From NCBI GenBank assembly GCA_021846285.1, contig JAJZCB010000017.1, positions 1 through 48,381 on the forward strand: DNA of 48,381 nt. Direction: 5' to 3'. The notes below the pieces were generated by a model that was not told the DNA's origin, ran no database searches, and saw only the letters and a program-made list of their open reading frames with translations. The stretch comes from Bacillota bacterium (GTDB lineage Bacteria > Bacillota > Bacilli > Alicyclobacillales > SLC66). Position 1 is the stretch's first letter; each line of letters begins with the position of its first letter. Shown one piece after another: positions 34,487-43,129 of the stretch. A program made the translations under genes and the position numbers.

Positions 34487-36022
34487 ATGAACCCAACTTT
34501 AGCCTCGTGGCTGAAACGCTTCAGGTCCTACTATGAAGGGCTTGAGTCACGACAGCGCAGGAACCTGCAATTAATTGCCGCTGTCGGCATTGTCACCGCT
34601 TTGGTGCTGTCGCTTGTGTTTCTGAATCCTGATTATCAGGTAGTGTTTGCGAATCTCGGGGCAAAATCGGCTGGCCAGATTACGCAAAAGCTGCAGCAAA
34701 TGAAAATACCCTACGAGTTGCAAGGCAATACGATTCTGGTGCCTGCGGCGCAAGCGGACCAAGTCAGGATTGACATGGCGATGGTCGGAATGCCGGCAAG
34801 CGGCACTGTGGAATACAGTTCCATTTTCCAACAGGGAAGCCTGCTGGGCATGACGTCGCAGGAACTCAATCTGCAGGTGCTTGGCGTACTGGAACAACGG
34901 ATTGGACAATCGATTCAGTCGATCAATGGCATCGAGAATGCGCAAGTGAACATCGTGATGCCGCAACCTCAGACATTCCTGGATCCCACCACCAATCTGG
35001 GCGCCAAGGCCTCGGTCGTTTTGACCGTGGGATCTGGCGTGACACTGGCGCCCGGCCAAATCTTCGGAATTCAGGAACTGGTTTCCCATGCCGTGCAGGG
35101 ACTCAGTTCGCAAAATGTCAGTGTCGTCGATCAATACGGGAACGCCCTGTCGAGTTCTCAAGTTTCCGGCGCGGGTGTCGGGCTTGCTTCGCAACTGCAA
35201 AATGAACTGAATCTTCGACAGCAGTTGGAAACGTCTTTGGCGAGTCAGTTGAAAGCAAGCCTGATCAAGCTGGTCGGGCCGGGCAACGTCGAAGTCGTGG
35301 TGGATGCCAACGTGACATTCAACCGGGAGACGCAGCAGAAACACATCGTATCGCCGGGCCCTGCATTGTCCAGTCAAGCCAACTCCCAATCGAGCACCGG
35401 CGGCGGAACGGTTGGAGGCATCGGGGGTCAAGCGACGCAGAATATCAATACTCCCACTTATGGCGCGACTGGAACTGGCGGCGGAGGATCATCATCGAAT
35501 CGTTCCACAACAACCAACTACGATAATAGCTACACCAATACTGCCACCACTTTTGATCCGATTCAGCTTAAGGGATATACGGTCAGTGTCATGGTCAACT
35601 CAACGGCAGTTCCGCTTACCGCACAGCTTTCCCGTGAAATCCAGTCCTACGTGCTAACCGCGGCCGGGCAACGGGCGACTGGGGCGGCAGCGCCTAGCGT
35701 GACCGTGCTTGGCATCCCGTTTGCGCCTGCCACAGCGGTTGGCGGAACAGCGGGAACATTCTTTGGCTCGCCGTTGGCGGTCGGTGCTGTGACTGCATTG
35801 TTGGTTGTAGGAGGCGGAGCGGTGGCGGCCTTCCTTGTTCTTCGGCGGCGCAACCGCAAGCAGGTGACGGATGAGGCTCTCGATTCGCTGTCTCTTGCAT
35901 CGCTTGTTAATATGCCGCCTGAACCGCAGGACCTGGCGGTTTCGCGACAACTAAAAGAACTGGCGTCACGACGCCCCGAAGCGTTCGCTTCACTAGTGCG
36001 TTCGTGGCTGTCACAGGAATAG
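34487..36022 (+). CDS. fliF: flagellar M-ring protein FliF
   Basis: 511 residues. N-terminal membrane helix about 27-46, then YQVVFANLGAKSAGQITQKL, ILVPAAQADQVRIDMA, ALVEQRIGQSI-like QVLGVLEQRIGQSI and ENAQVNIVMPQP of the ring-building motifs. A Gly/Ser/Thr-rich stretch at about 302-358 is the low-complexity periplasmic-loop segment, followed by the second membrane helix (about 424-448) and a C-terminal FliG-binding tail. It forms the MS ring that houses the export gate. Confidence 0.95.
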   Translation: MNPTLASWLKRFRSYYEGLESRQRRNLQLIAAVGIVTALVLSLVFLNPDYQVVFANLGAKSAGQITQKLQQMKIPYELQGNTILVPAAQADQVRIDMAMVGMPASGTVEYSSIFQQGSLLGMTSQELNLQVLGVLEQRIGQSIQSINGIENAQVNIVMPQPQTFLDPTTNLGAKASVVLTVGSGVTLAPGQIFGIQELVSHAVQGLSSQNVSVVDQYGNALSSSQVSGAGVGLASQLQNELNLRQQLETSLASQLKASLIKLVGPGNVEVVVDANVTFNRETQQKHIVSPGPALSSQANSQSSTGGGTVGGIGGQATQNINTPTYGATGTGGGGSSSNRSTTTNYDNSYTNTATTFDPIQLKGYTVSVMVNSTAVPLTAQLSREIQSYVLTAAGQRATGAAAPSVTVLGIPFAPATAVGGTAGTFFGSPLAVGAVTALLVVGGGAVAAFLVLRRRNRKQVTDEALDSLSLASLVNMPPEPQDLAVSRQLKELASRRPEAFASLVRSWLSQE

Positions 36023-36034
36023 GGGTGACAGTCC

Positions 36035-37045
36035 ATGCGCGGTGGCGGGATTCTGAATTACAAGCAGAAGGCCGCGATCCTGCTGATCAGTCTAGGGCCA
36101 GAGGTGGCCGCAGGTGTGTACAAGCATCTGCGCGAGGACGAGATTGAACAGTTGACGCTCGAGATTGCCACGGTGAATCGAGTGACGACGCAGGATCGCA
36201 CGGGAATTCTACAGGAATTCCATGAATTGGCAATCGCTGAAGAGTATATTGCGCAGGGCGGCATGGAGTATGCGCGCGACGTCTTGCAAAAGGCGCTTGG
36301 AACAGAGCGGGCCGTGTCCATCATCGAACGTTTGACAGCGTCGCTGCAGGTGCGACCGTTTGAATTTGCCCGCAAGGCAAGTCCCGGTCAAATCTTGAGC
36401 TTCATTCAAAATGAACATCCACAGACGATTGCCCTGGTTCTCTCCTATTTGGACGCCCCGCAGTCTGCGGCTGTTCTCAGCGAGTTGCCGACGGCTTTAC
36501 GGGCTGATGTGGCGAGGCGCATCGCGGTCATGGACGTAACCACTCCAGAGGTTGTGAACTCGGTGGAACGCATCCTGGAAAACAAGCTGTCCTCCTCCAG
36601 TTCCGTCGATGCGATGTCCGTGGGTGGGCTTGACGCGATCGTGGCCATCATCAACGGCGTGGATCGCGCTACAGAGCGCAGCATCCTGGAGAGTCTGGAA
36701 CTGTCGGATCCGGACTTGGCCGAGGAAATCAAAAAGCGGATGTTTGTCTTTGAGGACATCGTCTTGCTTGACAACCGCGCCATCCAGAGAGTGATTCGCG
36801 ACATCGACCAAGCCGATCTCATGTTGGCACTGCGGACGGCCAGTGACGACGTTCAGGCCGCAGTGTATCGCAACATGTCAAAACGCATGGTGGAAACCTT
36901 CCAGCAAGACATGGAGTTTGCGGGGCCGGTGCGCCTGCGCGACGTGGAAGAAGCCCAGCAACGCATCGTCGCTCAGATCCGTCAGCTTGAGGAGATCGGA
37001 GAAATCGTGATCGCGCGCGGCGGGGGAGATGACATCCTTGTCTAG
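36035..37045 (+). CDS. fliG: flagellar motor switch protein FliG
   Basis: 336 residues. LNYKQKAAILLISLGPEVAA, the EHPQT motif in FIQNEHPQTIALVLSYL, LPTALRADVARRIAVM and the torque-helix FVFEDIVLLDNRAIQRVIRD with charged residues facing MotA. It forms the top of the C-ring. ATG 36035 has GGGGTGA ahead. It overlaps fliH by 17 bases. Confidence 0.97.
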   Translation: MRGGGILNYKQKAAILLISLGPEVAAGVYKHLREDEIEQLTLEIATVNRVTTQDRTGILQEFHELAIAEEYIAQGGMEYARDVLQKALGTERAVSIIERLTASLQVRPFEFARKASPGQILSFIQNEHPQTIALVLSYLDAPQSAAVLSELPTALRADVARRIAVMDVTTPEVVNSVERILENKLSSSSSVDAMSVGGLDAIVAIINGVDRATERSILESLELSDPDLAEEIKKRMFVFEDIVLLDNRAIQRVIRDIDQADLMLALRTASDDVQAAVYRNMSKRMVETFQQDMEFAGPVRLRDVEEAQQRIVAQIRQLEEIGEIVIARGGGDDILV

Positions 37046-37832
37046 GATATGGCGCAGTGTGGCGGAACACATTCCAGATCGACAGCTCTCGTTTCCGTTC
37101 GCGAGTTCCATGGAGCAACAATTGCCGGTGGCGGAAGCGATCGACCTGGGAGCGACGTTGCAGAGAAACATCCTTGAACTGGAACGGGAGATCAGCCACA
37201 AGAAGGAGATTCTTGAAGCGATCAAGGACGAAACTCTGCGCATTGTGGTAACTGCCCAGGAGCATGCGGAACAGCTTCTGGAACAGGCCAGGCAAGAGTC
37301 TGTCCGGCTTGCGGAGGAAGCGACCTCGGTTGGACATCGGGAAGGCTTTATGGCTGGCGTCGAAGCCGCTCGACAGGAGTGCGACGGTCAGGTGCAATAC
37401 GCTGGCACCGTTGTCAAGCAGGCGGAGATGGAGCGGCGCGAACGAATCCGTACGGCAGAGGAAGCGATCGCGGAACTGGCTCTCAGCGTCGCCAATCGCA
37501 TTGTGGAGCGTGCGCTGGACAGTGACGGTGAATACGTGCTGCGCGTTGTACAGTCGGTGTTGACCGAAGTAGAGCGGGCGCCAAAGGTAGAATTGCTTGT
37601 GGCGTCTGTTGATTATGGCAGCGCGCTTTCCCGAAGATCCGAGTTTGAACGGGCGTTGGCGCCGCAAACGCAACTGGTCATTGCGCCCGATCACACTCTG
37701 TCACAGGGTGACGTGCTGATTGTCAGCGAATATGGCACGCTCGACGGCAGAGTGGCCACCCGGTTAGAAGAGGCCGGAAGAACACTGCGCGACATTGTCA
37801 AGGAGTGGATTGCCAGTGCTCATGACCGATGA
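37029..37832 (+). CDS. fliH: flagellar assembly protein FliH
   Basis: 267 residues. A long helical, Glu/Gln-rich N-terminal half (about 45-140) with the GHREGF-like turn and a C-terminal V/A-ATPase-E-like domain (AIAELALSVANRIVERAL; LRVVQSVLTEVERA). FliH dimers hold and restrain the export ATPase FliI at the C-ring. The start overlaps fliG. Confidence 0.9.
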   Translation: MTSLSRIWRSVAEHIPDRQLSFPFASSMEQQLPVAEAIDLGATLQRNILELEREISHKKEILEAIKDETLRIVVTAQEHAEQLLEQARQESVRLAEEATSVGHREGFMAGVEAARQECDGQVQYAGTVVKQAEMERRERIRTAEEAIAELALSVANRIVERALDSDGEYVLRVVQSVLTEVERAPKVELLVASVDYGSALSRRSEFERALAPQTQLVIAPDHTLSQGDVLIVSEYGTLDGRVATRLEEAGRTLRDIVKEWIASAHDR

Positions 37833-39150
37833 CCGTCGCCAACAGCTGACCCAGCGGTTGCGCGGCGCCAGGCTGTATCGCGTGTACGGCCGAGTGGAGA
37901 AAGTGGTCGGATTGACGATTGAGGCGCGCGGACCTTCGGCTCGCATCGGAGAGGTATGCATCATCCGCTCTGGAGACGGGCAGGAGTCGTTGTGTGAGGT
38001 GGTGGGGTTTCGGCACGATCTGGTCCTTCTGATGCCTCTGGGACCTATTGAGGGACTTGCACAAGGCAGTCTGGTTCAGGCGACTGGCGATTCTCTGCAC
38101 ATACGCGTCGGGAACGATCTGCTTGGACGAGTCGTCGGAGGGCTCGGGGAGCCGCTTGATTCGCTTGGTCCCTTAACCGGTCGGGAGTCGGCAAGAATTC
38201 ACAGGGATCCTCCCCCGCCTCTTGGCCGTCCGCGCATTGACACGCCACTCCCAACCGGAGTGCGCGCCATCGATGGATTGCTCACACTTGGCGTGGGCCA
38301 GCGGGTGGGACTGTTCGCAGGCAGTGGCGTCGGCAAGAGTACACTGCTTGGGATGGTGGCGCAAAGCAGTGAGGCGGACGTCAACGTGATTGCGCTCATC
38401 GGGGAACGTGGTCGGGAAGTTCGGGAGTTTATCGAACGCGATCTGGGGCCGGATGGTCTGCGCCGCTCTGTCGTTGTGGTTGTCACCTCGGATCAGCCGC
38501 CGCTCGTTCGAGTCAAGGGCGCGTTCGTGGCGACCGCCATTGCGGAGTTTTTCCGCGATCAGGGTCGCAGTGTTGCGCTGATGATGGACTCAGTGACACG
38601 CTTCGCCATGGCGCAACGGGAACTGGGGCTGGCAGTTGGCGAGCCGCCGACCGCTCGCGGGTACACGCCGTCAGTGTTTGCCTCACTGCCCAGGTTATTG
38701 GAACGGGCCGGGCGCTCGCAATCAGGGTCTATCACTGGCATATACACTGTTCTGGTCGACGGAGACGATCTTCAGGATCCAATCGCGGATGCTGTTCGCG
38801 GCATTCTCGATGGTCATATTGTTCTGAGCCGTGAACTCGCCAATCGCGGACAGTTCCCCGCCATAGATGTACTGCAAAGCGTAAGCCGCTTGATGAACGA
38901 TCTTGTCGGGCATGAGCACTACCAGGCTGCAGGCCACCTGCGAGCACTGATGGCAGCGAAACGCGACGTTGAGGATTTGATTCGCATTGGGGCCTACAAA
39001 CCGGGAAGTGACCGTTTGGCCGATGAGGCCATTGCCATCGAACGGGATTTGCTGGAGTTTCTGCGCCAGGGGGTGTCCGACAAGACCGTGTTTGAACAGA
39101 CACTGAGCGCGATGAGTGAGTTATCCAAGGGAGGCCGCACAACACCTTGA
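37822..39150 (+). CDS. fliI: flagellum-specific ATP synthase FliI
   Basis: 442 residues from ATG 37822, overlapping the fliH end; TTG 37810 and GTG 37816 are in-frame alternatives nearer AAGGAG. Beta-barrel N-terminus, Walker A GLFAGSGVGKSTL (about 163-175), IALIGERGREVREFIERDLG, Walker B VALMMDSVTRFAMAQRE and the C-terminal FLRQGVSDKTVFEQTL. It energises type III export of flagellar proteins. Confidence 0.97.
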   Translation: MTDDRRQQLTQRLRGARLYRVYGRVEKVVGLTIEARGPSARIGEVCIIRSGDGQESLCEVVGFRHDLVLLMPLGPIEGLAQGSLVQATGDSLHIRVGNDLLGRVVGGLGEPLDSLGPLTGRESARIHRDPPPPLGRPRIDTPLPTGVRAIDGLLTLGVGQRVGLFAGSGVGKSTLLGMVAQSSEADVNVIALIGERGREVREFIERDLGPDGLRRSVVVVVTSDQPPLVRVKGAFVATAIAEFFRDQGRSVALMMDSVTRFAMAQRELGLAVGEPPTARGYTPSVFASLPRLLERAGRSQSGSITGIYTVLVDGDDLQDPIADAVRGILDGHIVLSRELANRGQFPAIDVLQSVSRLMNDLVGHEHYQAAGHLRALMAAKRDVEDLIRIGAYKPGSDRLADEAIAIERDLLEFLRQGVSDKTVFEQTLSAMSELSKGGRTTP

Positions 39151-39173
39151 AAGACACCAAACGGAGTGGGCGT

Positions 39174-39596
39174 ATGCAGCGGATCTATGCGCAACTGCAA
39201 AAACTGCGTGAACTGGAGCAGCGCATGGCGGTATTGGAAGTGGACAGCGCCCAGAAACACCTGGACGGGATTCACAGGATGCAAAGCGAGGCTGAAATGG
39301 AAACCGGACATCATCTCGCTGTGGCAGGTGATACTGTGGCATGGCATCGCTATCAGTCGCTGCTTGGAAAGGCGGCGGATCTTCAGACCACTGTGGTGGA
39401 TGAATGCACTCAGCAGTTGAACGATGCTCGCGACCTGACGAGAGAGGCGTACACCCAGGCTGAAACATGGGGGCGCCAATGCAGCCTGTTGGAGGAAGCG
39501 GAGCGCCGTTTGCGGCAAGGCATCGACTTGCGAAGCGGAGACGAACTGGCCGTCACGCGTTCGATGTGGCGCAGGCAGAATCATGAATCTCCCTAG
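39174..39596 (+). CDS. fliJ: flagellar export chaperone FliJ
   Basis: 140 residues from ATG 39174, chosen because MQRIYAQLQKLRELEQRM aligns with the normal FliJ N-terminus and GGAG lies ahead; TTG 39147, overlapping the fliI stop, would add nine residues. The whole protein is charged alpha-helix that should form the FliJ coiled coil, and it sits in the FliJ slot after fliI. FliJ is the central stalk of the export ATPase. Sequence similarity in this family is low, so position weighs heavily. Confidence 0.82.
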   Translation: MQRIYAQLQKLRELEQRMAVLEVDSAQKHLDGIHRMQSEAEMETGHHLAVAGDTVAWHRYQSLLGKAADLQTTVVDECTQQLNDARDLTREAYTQAETWGRQCSLLEEAERRLRQGIDLRSGDELAVTRSMWRRQNHESP

Positions 39597-39769
39597 CCCA
39601 GGGTGTCTGTACTCCAGAGGTTTATGGCGGCATACGCACGTCTTTCGGTTTGACCCGCGGACTTTCGTCTGGAAGTCGCGCGCGTTGCATGAATATCCGA
39701 TTTGATCGAAGCATCGATCTCTTGGACAAGGCAGGTTAACTCGGATTTAAAGGTTGGGAGTGATTGGGT

Positions 39770-40339
39770 GTGGCGGTCAAGGAGAGACGCGCCCGGCCGA
39801 TGTCTTGGATCATATATTACTTCCTGCTGCCCATACTGGCTTCCGCGCTGTTCGCAGGAATCGCCCTGCAGATTGTGGGCATCAACGTTCTCGGCAAGAT
39901 CACGACCGCGACCGATCAGATACCCGCCGTCCGTCACATGTTGGGGCAGTCGCCATTGGCGCCGCCAGTACCGGAGCAGGTGGCCGCATTGACACGTCAA
40001 TTGCATCAAAAGACAAATGAGATCACACGCCTCAAACGGTCTGTGGTGTCGTTGGAAGCAAAGGTGGCGGCAGACCAGGCGCATCTGGTCGTACTCTCCA
40101 GGCAGGCGCAAGCAAGACTGTCGCAGGTTCACAAGACGGGTATGGTTGCGCAAAGCGCAGTTAAGCAGGCCAAGGTATACATGGATATGTCACCGAATCA
40201 AGCGGCTGTGATCTTGACACAACTGTCCTTTGCGGAACAGGTTCTGGTCTTGCGCGCGATGGATTCTGCGGATGAGGCGTCCATTCTTGCAGACATGGCG
40301 CCTAAGCAGGCAGCAAAGCTTTTACAGGCGGGCGCATGA
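39770..40339 (+). CDS. YlxF/MotE-like flagellar-operon protein
   Basis: 189 residues from GTG 39770, nine bases after GGTTGGGAG. One membrane helix (about 14-36: YFLLPILASALFAGIALQIV), a coiled coil (about 75-125, QLHQKTNEITRLKRSVVSLE) and a C-terminal MgtE_N-like domain with AKVYMDMSPNQAAVILTQLS and DEASILADMAPKQAAKLL. It holds the place of ylxF between fliJ and fliK. MotE proteins chaperone motor assembly in some bacteria; here the role is inferred. The 167 bases before it hold only very short frames and a GATCGA/TCGATC hairpin. Confidence 0.8.
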   Translation: MAVKERRARPMSWIIYYFLLPILASALFAGIALQIVGINVLGKITTATDQIPAVRHMLGQSPLAPPVPEQVAALTRQLHQKTNEITRLKRSVVSLEAKVAADQAHLVVLSRQAQARLSQVHKTGMVAQSAVKQAKVYMDMSPNQAAVILTQLSFAEQVLVLRAMDSADEASILADMAPKQAAKLLQAGA

Positions 40340-40396
40340 CAGTTGGCGGACAGACCGCTGGATGACCGGCGGGGAAGCCAGTTGCATGAGGAGGTG

Positions 40397-40462
40397 ATGC
40401 CGCAAACGTCAGCATTGCGCCCGAAAGGGTCAGGCCTCCGAGGAAAGGAGGAAGCCAGTTGA
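40397..40462 (+). CDS. possible 21-residue leader ORF of fliK
   Basis: ATG 40397 opens a frame (MPQTSALRPKGS...) of 21 residues whose TGA (40460-40462) overlaps the fliK start TTG as TTGA. AGGAGG lies only two bases ahead, closer than normal, so translation is uncertain. If made, its translation would open the hairpin on the fliK ribosome binding site. Confidence 0.3.
   Translation: MPQTSALRPKGSGLRGKEEAS
40435..40451 (+). promoter_or_regulatory. hairpin over the fliK ribosome binding site
   Basis: CCTCC (40435-40439) pairs with GGAGG (40447-40451), the Shine-Dalgarno of fliK, over a 7-base loop; a CCC-GAAA-GGG hairpin lies just upstream (40420-40429). It could hold down fliK translation. 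Confidence 0.4.
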
Positions 40463-42276
40463 GTGTTGAACTTTCACCGTCAGAACTGTCATCCGGAAAG
40501 ACGCAAACGCGCACGGGCGCTCCCAGGCGGCATATCAATGCTGGACAAAAGGAGCAGGTCAAGTCGCATGGCGGGCATGCCGGTCAACCCACAGGGTTGG
40601 TCGCCCAAGGGCCAGGGATCTTTTTGTCTTGGCTTGCCATAGAGAAACAGCGAACTGCGCAGGTTCCATCCCAGAGTGGCTTTAGTGCGTACCGCGCGGG
40701 TACGGCTGCAGGGCGCAGCGGCGCAGCAAACTCTCCCGGGCATGGGGAGACGACAGCGAACGCCGCGGTGGGCGAGACGGGGCTCGCTAGGCTGGGAGCG
40801 ATAACGCCGGGGAGATCTTCAACAGAACCGATCGTCCTGAGTAAACACCCGCCTGGTGTGCAGACGATTGAGCAACGGGGCAGCGAGGGTGCTCAGACGG
40901 TGTTGTCGTCAAGGGGCCGCGGGGTCTTGACTGGAACTTCGTACATGCGAATCGCTGTCCGCGGCCCATCTGGACTGGGTTTAGTACGCGCGGAATCAGG
41001 ACTGGCGCGCAGTAATTTGGCCACAGTTATTGACACACAGCAAACTCAGCGATCGTCGGTTCGGGAACTTGCTGTGGCGGGGTCAGGCGTACGCAGTCAT
41101 GCATCCCCAGGCAGCGATGCCCTGTCGGCAGCACCGGGAAGCGGCTCGACCGCTGCACTGAAGGCAGCACAGGGAAACGGCTCGGCCGCTGCACTGAAGG
41201 CAGCACAGGGAAACGGCTCGGCCGCTGCACTGAAGGCAGCACAGGGAAACGGCTCGGCCGCCGCACTGAAGGCAGCACCGGGAACCGCGTCTCCCGCCGC
41301 ACTTTTGGCAGACAGGCGCTCCCTACAGGCTCCTATGGTCGTTGCTGCGACAGGCAGTAGGTCGCCGCTCTCCGTACTGACTGCAACTGCGCAACGAACA
41401 GCGGGGACTGCTTCTACCGTCGGCGCTCCTGCGTCCGCTTCTCGAGGTGTCGCTTCTGTCCAAAATCTAACGTTTTCCGCATCCCACGGGCGCGGAAAAC
41501 CGATCAATGCTTTGTCTGTCAGAGGCGCTTCCCAGGCTGCGCGCCTTCTCTTGCGGGGTTCCGCTGCACAAATGCAAACGGGTTTTCGCAAGGCGGGCGC
41601 TCGCGGTCAGGGAAAGCCGCGGATTCACACTGGTGTTCCAGCAGGCGCCCCTGCAGGAGCGCAGGAGTCCATAGTTACTCCGAACGCGACGATGGTTCCT
41701 CCTGGGGTGGGCGGAGCGTCAGTTTCCAGTCAGTTTCACCAAGGCCGGTCGCACACGAGCGGATCTCTGTCGCCTGGTGAAGGCAGCCTGGCGGCAGCCA
41801 ACGCGAATGAGTCATCGGGGCTTGCTGTTCCCGCGCTTCAGAGTTTGCTGATGCAGCGATTTGCTCCAGACGTGGCCGGATGGCTGATGCGACAAAGTGC
41901 GCAAATGCTTGGCAGCGGTTTTTCCGCCATCGAATTGACCCTCGTTCCCGGGCATCTGGGGAAACTTCGGGTTACCGTGACAGGTGACAAAGTGACAGGA
42001 TTGCGAGTCCGATTTGCGTTAGCGAATCAGGAGGCGCAATCCCTGGTCCAGTCACAACTGCCCGAATTGCGCCAGCTTCTTCACGCGGGCGGATACGGAT
42101 CTGTCGCCATCGATGTCGGTGCTGACAGTGGGCATTCTTCCTTGAAGGGCGAGCAGAACCACAAGCAACCGCTGAACGCTCATGCCCTGAGGGGCAGTGT
42201 GTCGATCGGTCGGTCCGAGAGTCCGTATGCAGCGCAGCGCGATTTTGATCACGCGGGATTCACCGCGCGAGCATGA
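40459..42276 (+). CDS. fliK: flagellar hook-length control protein FliK
   Basis: 605 residues from TTG 40459, seven bases after AAAGGAGG. The first 440 residues are low-complexity, rich in Ala, Gly, Ser, Gln and Thr, as in the extended ruler part of FliK, and contain a 12-residue tandem repeat at about 223-282. The C-terminal domain (about 475-560) has IELTLVPGHLGKLRVTVTG, LRVRFALANQEAQSLVQSQL and ELRQLLHAGGY, the conserved Flg_hook switch domain. FliK is exported and measures the hook, then turns the export gate to late substrates. Confidence 0.92.
   Translation: MSVELSPSELSSGKTQTRTGAPRRHINAGQKEQVKSHGGHAGQPTGLVAQGPGIFLSWLAIEKQRTAQVPSQSGFSAYRAGTAAGRSGAANSPGHGETTANAAVGETGLARLGAITPGRSSTEPIVLSKHPPGVQTIEQRGSEGAQTVLSSRGRGVLTGTSYMRIAVRGPSGLGLVRAESGLARSNLATVIDTQQTQRSSVRELAVAGSGVRSHASPGSDALSAAPGSGSTAALKAAQGNGSAAALKAAQGNGSAAALKAAQGNGSAAALKAAPGTASPAALLADRRSLQAPMVVAATGSRSPLSVLTATAQRTAGTASTVGAPASASRGVASVQNLTFSASHGRGKPINALSVRGASQAARLLLRGSAAQMQTGFRKAGARGQGKPRIHTGVPAGAPAGAQESIVTPNATMVPPGVGGASVSSQFHQGRSHTSGSLSPGEGSLAAANANESSGLAVPALQSLLMQRFAPDVAGWLMRQSAQMLGSGFSAIELTLVPGHLGKLRVTVTGDKVTGLRVRFALANQEAQSLVQSQLPELRQLLHAGGYGSVAIDVGADSGHSSLKGEQNHKQPLNAHALRGSVSIGRSESPYAAQRDFDHAGFTARA
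41125..41304 (+). repeat. five tandem 36-bp repeats inside fliK
   Basis: Units start at 41125, 41161, 41197, 41233 and 41269. The units at 41161 and 41197 are identical, that at 41233 differs by one base, and the outer two are diverged. Each codes for 12 residues of the type KAAQGNGSAAAL. The near identity points to recent duplication. Confidence 0.95.
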
Positions 42277-42290
42277 GAGGAGGGATCGGT

Positions 42291-42728
42291 TTGTCCAGTA
42301 TCAGCGTGCAGCCTGCGAGTGGACAGGGAAACTCGCAAGTGCCTCAACCGTCGTCTGTTCCCGGTGGGTCGCTCGGCCAGAATGCGTTCTTGCAACTTCT
42401 GGCGATGCAGATGCAGTACCAGGATCCTCTGGCGCCGCAGTCAAGCAGTCAGTTTGTCGCTCAACTGGCGCAGTTTTCCACGCTCGAACAGATGACCAAC
42501 GTGTCGTCAGAGGAACAGACCCTAATCAACGCCATGGGCGGTCTCACAGCGTCCAGTCAGATGGCTTCCGCGACGGGGCTGCTCGGCGATACGGTGACTG
42601 TCTCGAGCAATGGCGGGAGTCCAGTCACCGGTGTAGTCACGTCGATAGCCAGTCAGAATGGGCAAGTCATGCTCACCGTGTCTGGTACCCCGTATCCGTT
42701 GAGTGCGATCACGTCCGTAGCGAAGTAA
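42291..42728 (+). CDS. flgD: flagellar hook capping protein FlgD
   Basis: 145 residues from TTG 42291, with GAGGAGGG ahead (ATG 42273 sits inside that site). LGQNAFLQLLAMQMQYQDPL and QFVAQLAQFSTLEQMTN are the FlgD N-terminal signature; the short C-terminal beta domain (GLLGDTVTVSSNGGSPVTGV) is of the Bacillus length, lacking the larger Ig-like part of enterobacterial FlgD. It caps the growing hook. Confidence 0.93.
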   Translation: MSSISVQPASGQGNSQVPQPSSVPGGSLGQNAFLQLLAMQMQYQDPLAPQSSSQFVAQLAQFSTLEQMTNVSSEEQTLINAMGGLTASSQMASATGLLGDTVTVSSNGGSPVTGVVTSIASQNGQVMLTVSGTPYPLSAITSVAK

Positions 42729-42749
42729 ATTCGCTCGACCGGGAGCATT

Positions 42750-42881
42750 GTGTTGAATGAACAGGATTTTCTCTGGTTTCTGTCGAATGTAAGAGAGTCA
42801 GGACGGACTGCGGAACTGTCTGAGGGTTGCCGCCCTCAGACAGGGTGCAGGTTCCAGTCCAGTGCGGCGTTGCCAGCGTAA
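42750..42881 (+). CDS. possible 43-residue ORF in the flgD-flbD gap
   Basis: GTG 42750 (or TTG 42753) starts a frame with LNEQDFLWFLSNVRESGRTA and ends at TAA 42881, with GGGAG five bases ahead. No similarity is recognised. It fills the place where flgE normally lies and may be a remnant, a small flagellar protein or chance. Confidence 0.3.
   Translation: MLNEQDFLWFLSNVRESGRTAELSEGCRPQTGCRFQSSAALPA
42816..42843. repeat. perfect 11-bp hairpin between flgD and flbD
   Basis: CTGTCTGAGGG and CCCTCAGACAG flank a 6-base loop. No T-run follows. It might damp read-through or stabilise RNA ends inside the operon. Confidence 0.6.
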
Positions 42882-42898
42882 GGGGGTGGGGAAACCGA

Positions 42899-43129
42899 GT
42901 GCTCACTTTGACGCGCATCAGCGGCGCCCCATTTTCCGTCAATGCGACGATGATAGAGTTGGTTGAGGCCACGCCAGACACGGTAATTTCATTGTTCTCC
43001 GGCCGCAAGTACGTAGTCCAGGAAGAAGCGGCTGAGGTCAACAGATTGATTACCGAATACTACCAACAGATTGGATTGCTAGGCGTACGCGCAGCACAGT
43101 GGGGGATTCAGGAGAGACATGAATCGTAA
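42899..43129 (+). CDS. flbD: FlbD (SwrD-like) flagellar protein
   Basis: 76 residues from GTG 42899, eight bases after GGGGTGGGG. LTLTRISGAPFSVNATMIEL and EATPDTVISLFSGRKYVVQE match the FlbD family exactly in pattern. In B. subtilis SwrD raises motor torque. It overlaps fliL by 11 bases. Confidence 0.92.
   Translation: MLTLTRISGAPFSVNATMIELVEATPDTVISLFSGRKYVVQEEAAEVNRLITEYYQQIGLLGVRAAQWGIQERHES

Noticed and set aside
39597-39769. Small genes between fliJ and the ylxF-like gene
   Set aside because: Only two frames of 16 codons without good ribosome binding sites are found.
40381-40451. Cyclic-di-GMP (GEMM) riboswitch before fliK
   Set aside because: GCAAAC and a CCC-GAAA-GGG hairpin recall it, but the GACGCAAAGCC block and tetraloop receptor are missing.
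41125-41304. CRISPR array or minisatellite outside genes
   Set aside because: The 36-bp units are contiguous and stay in frame within fliK, coding for a 12-residue repeat.
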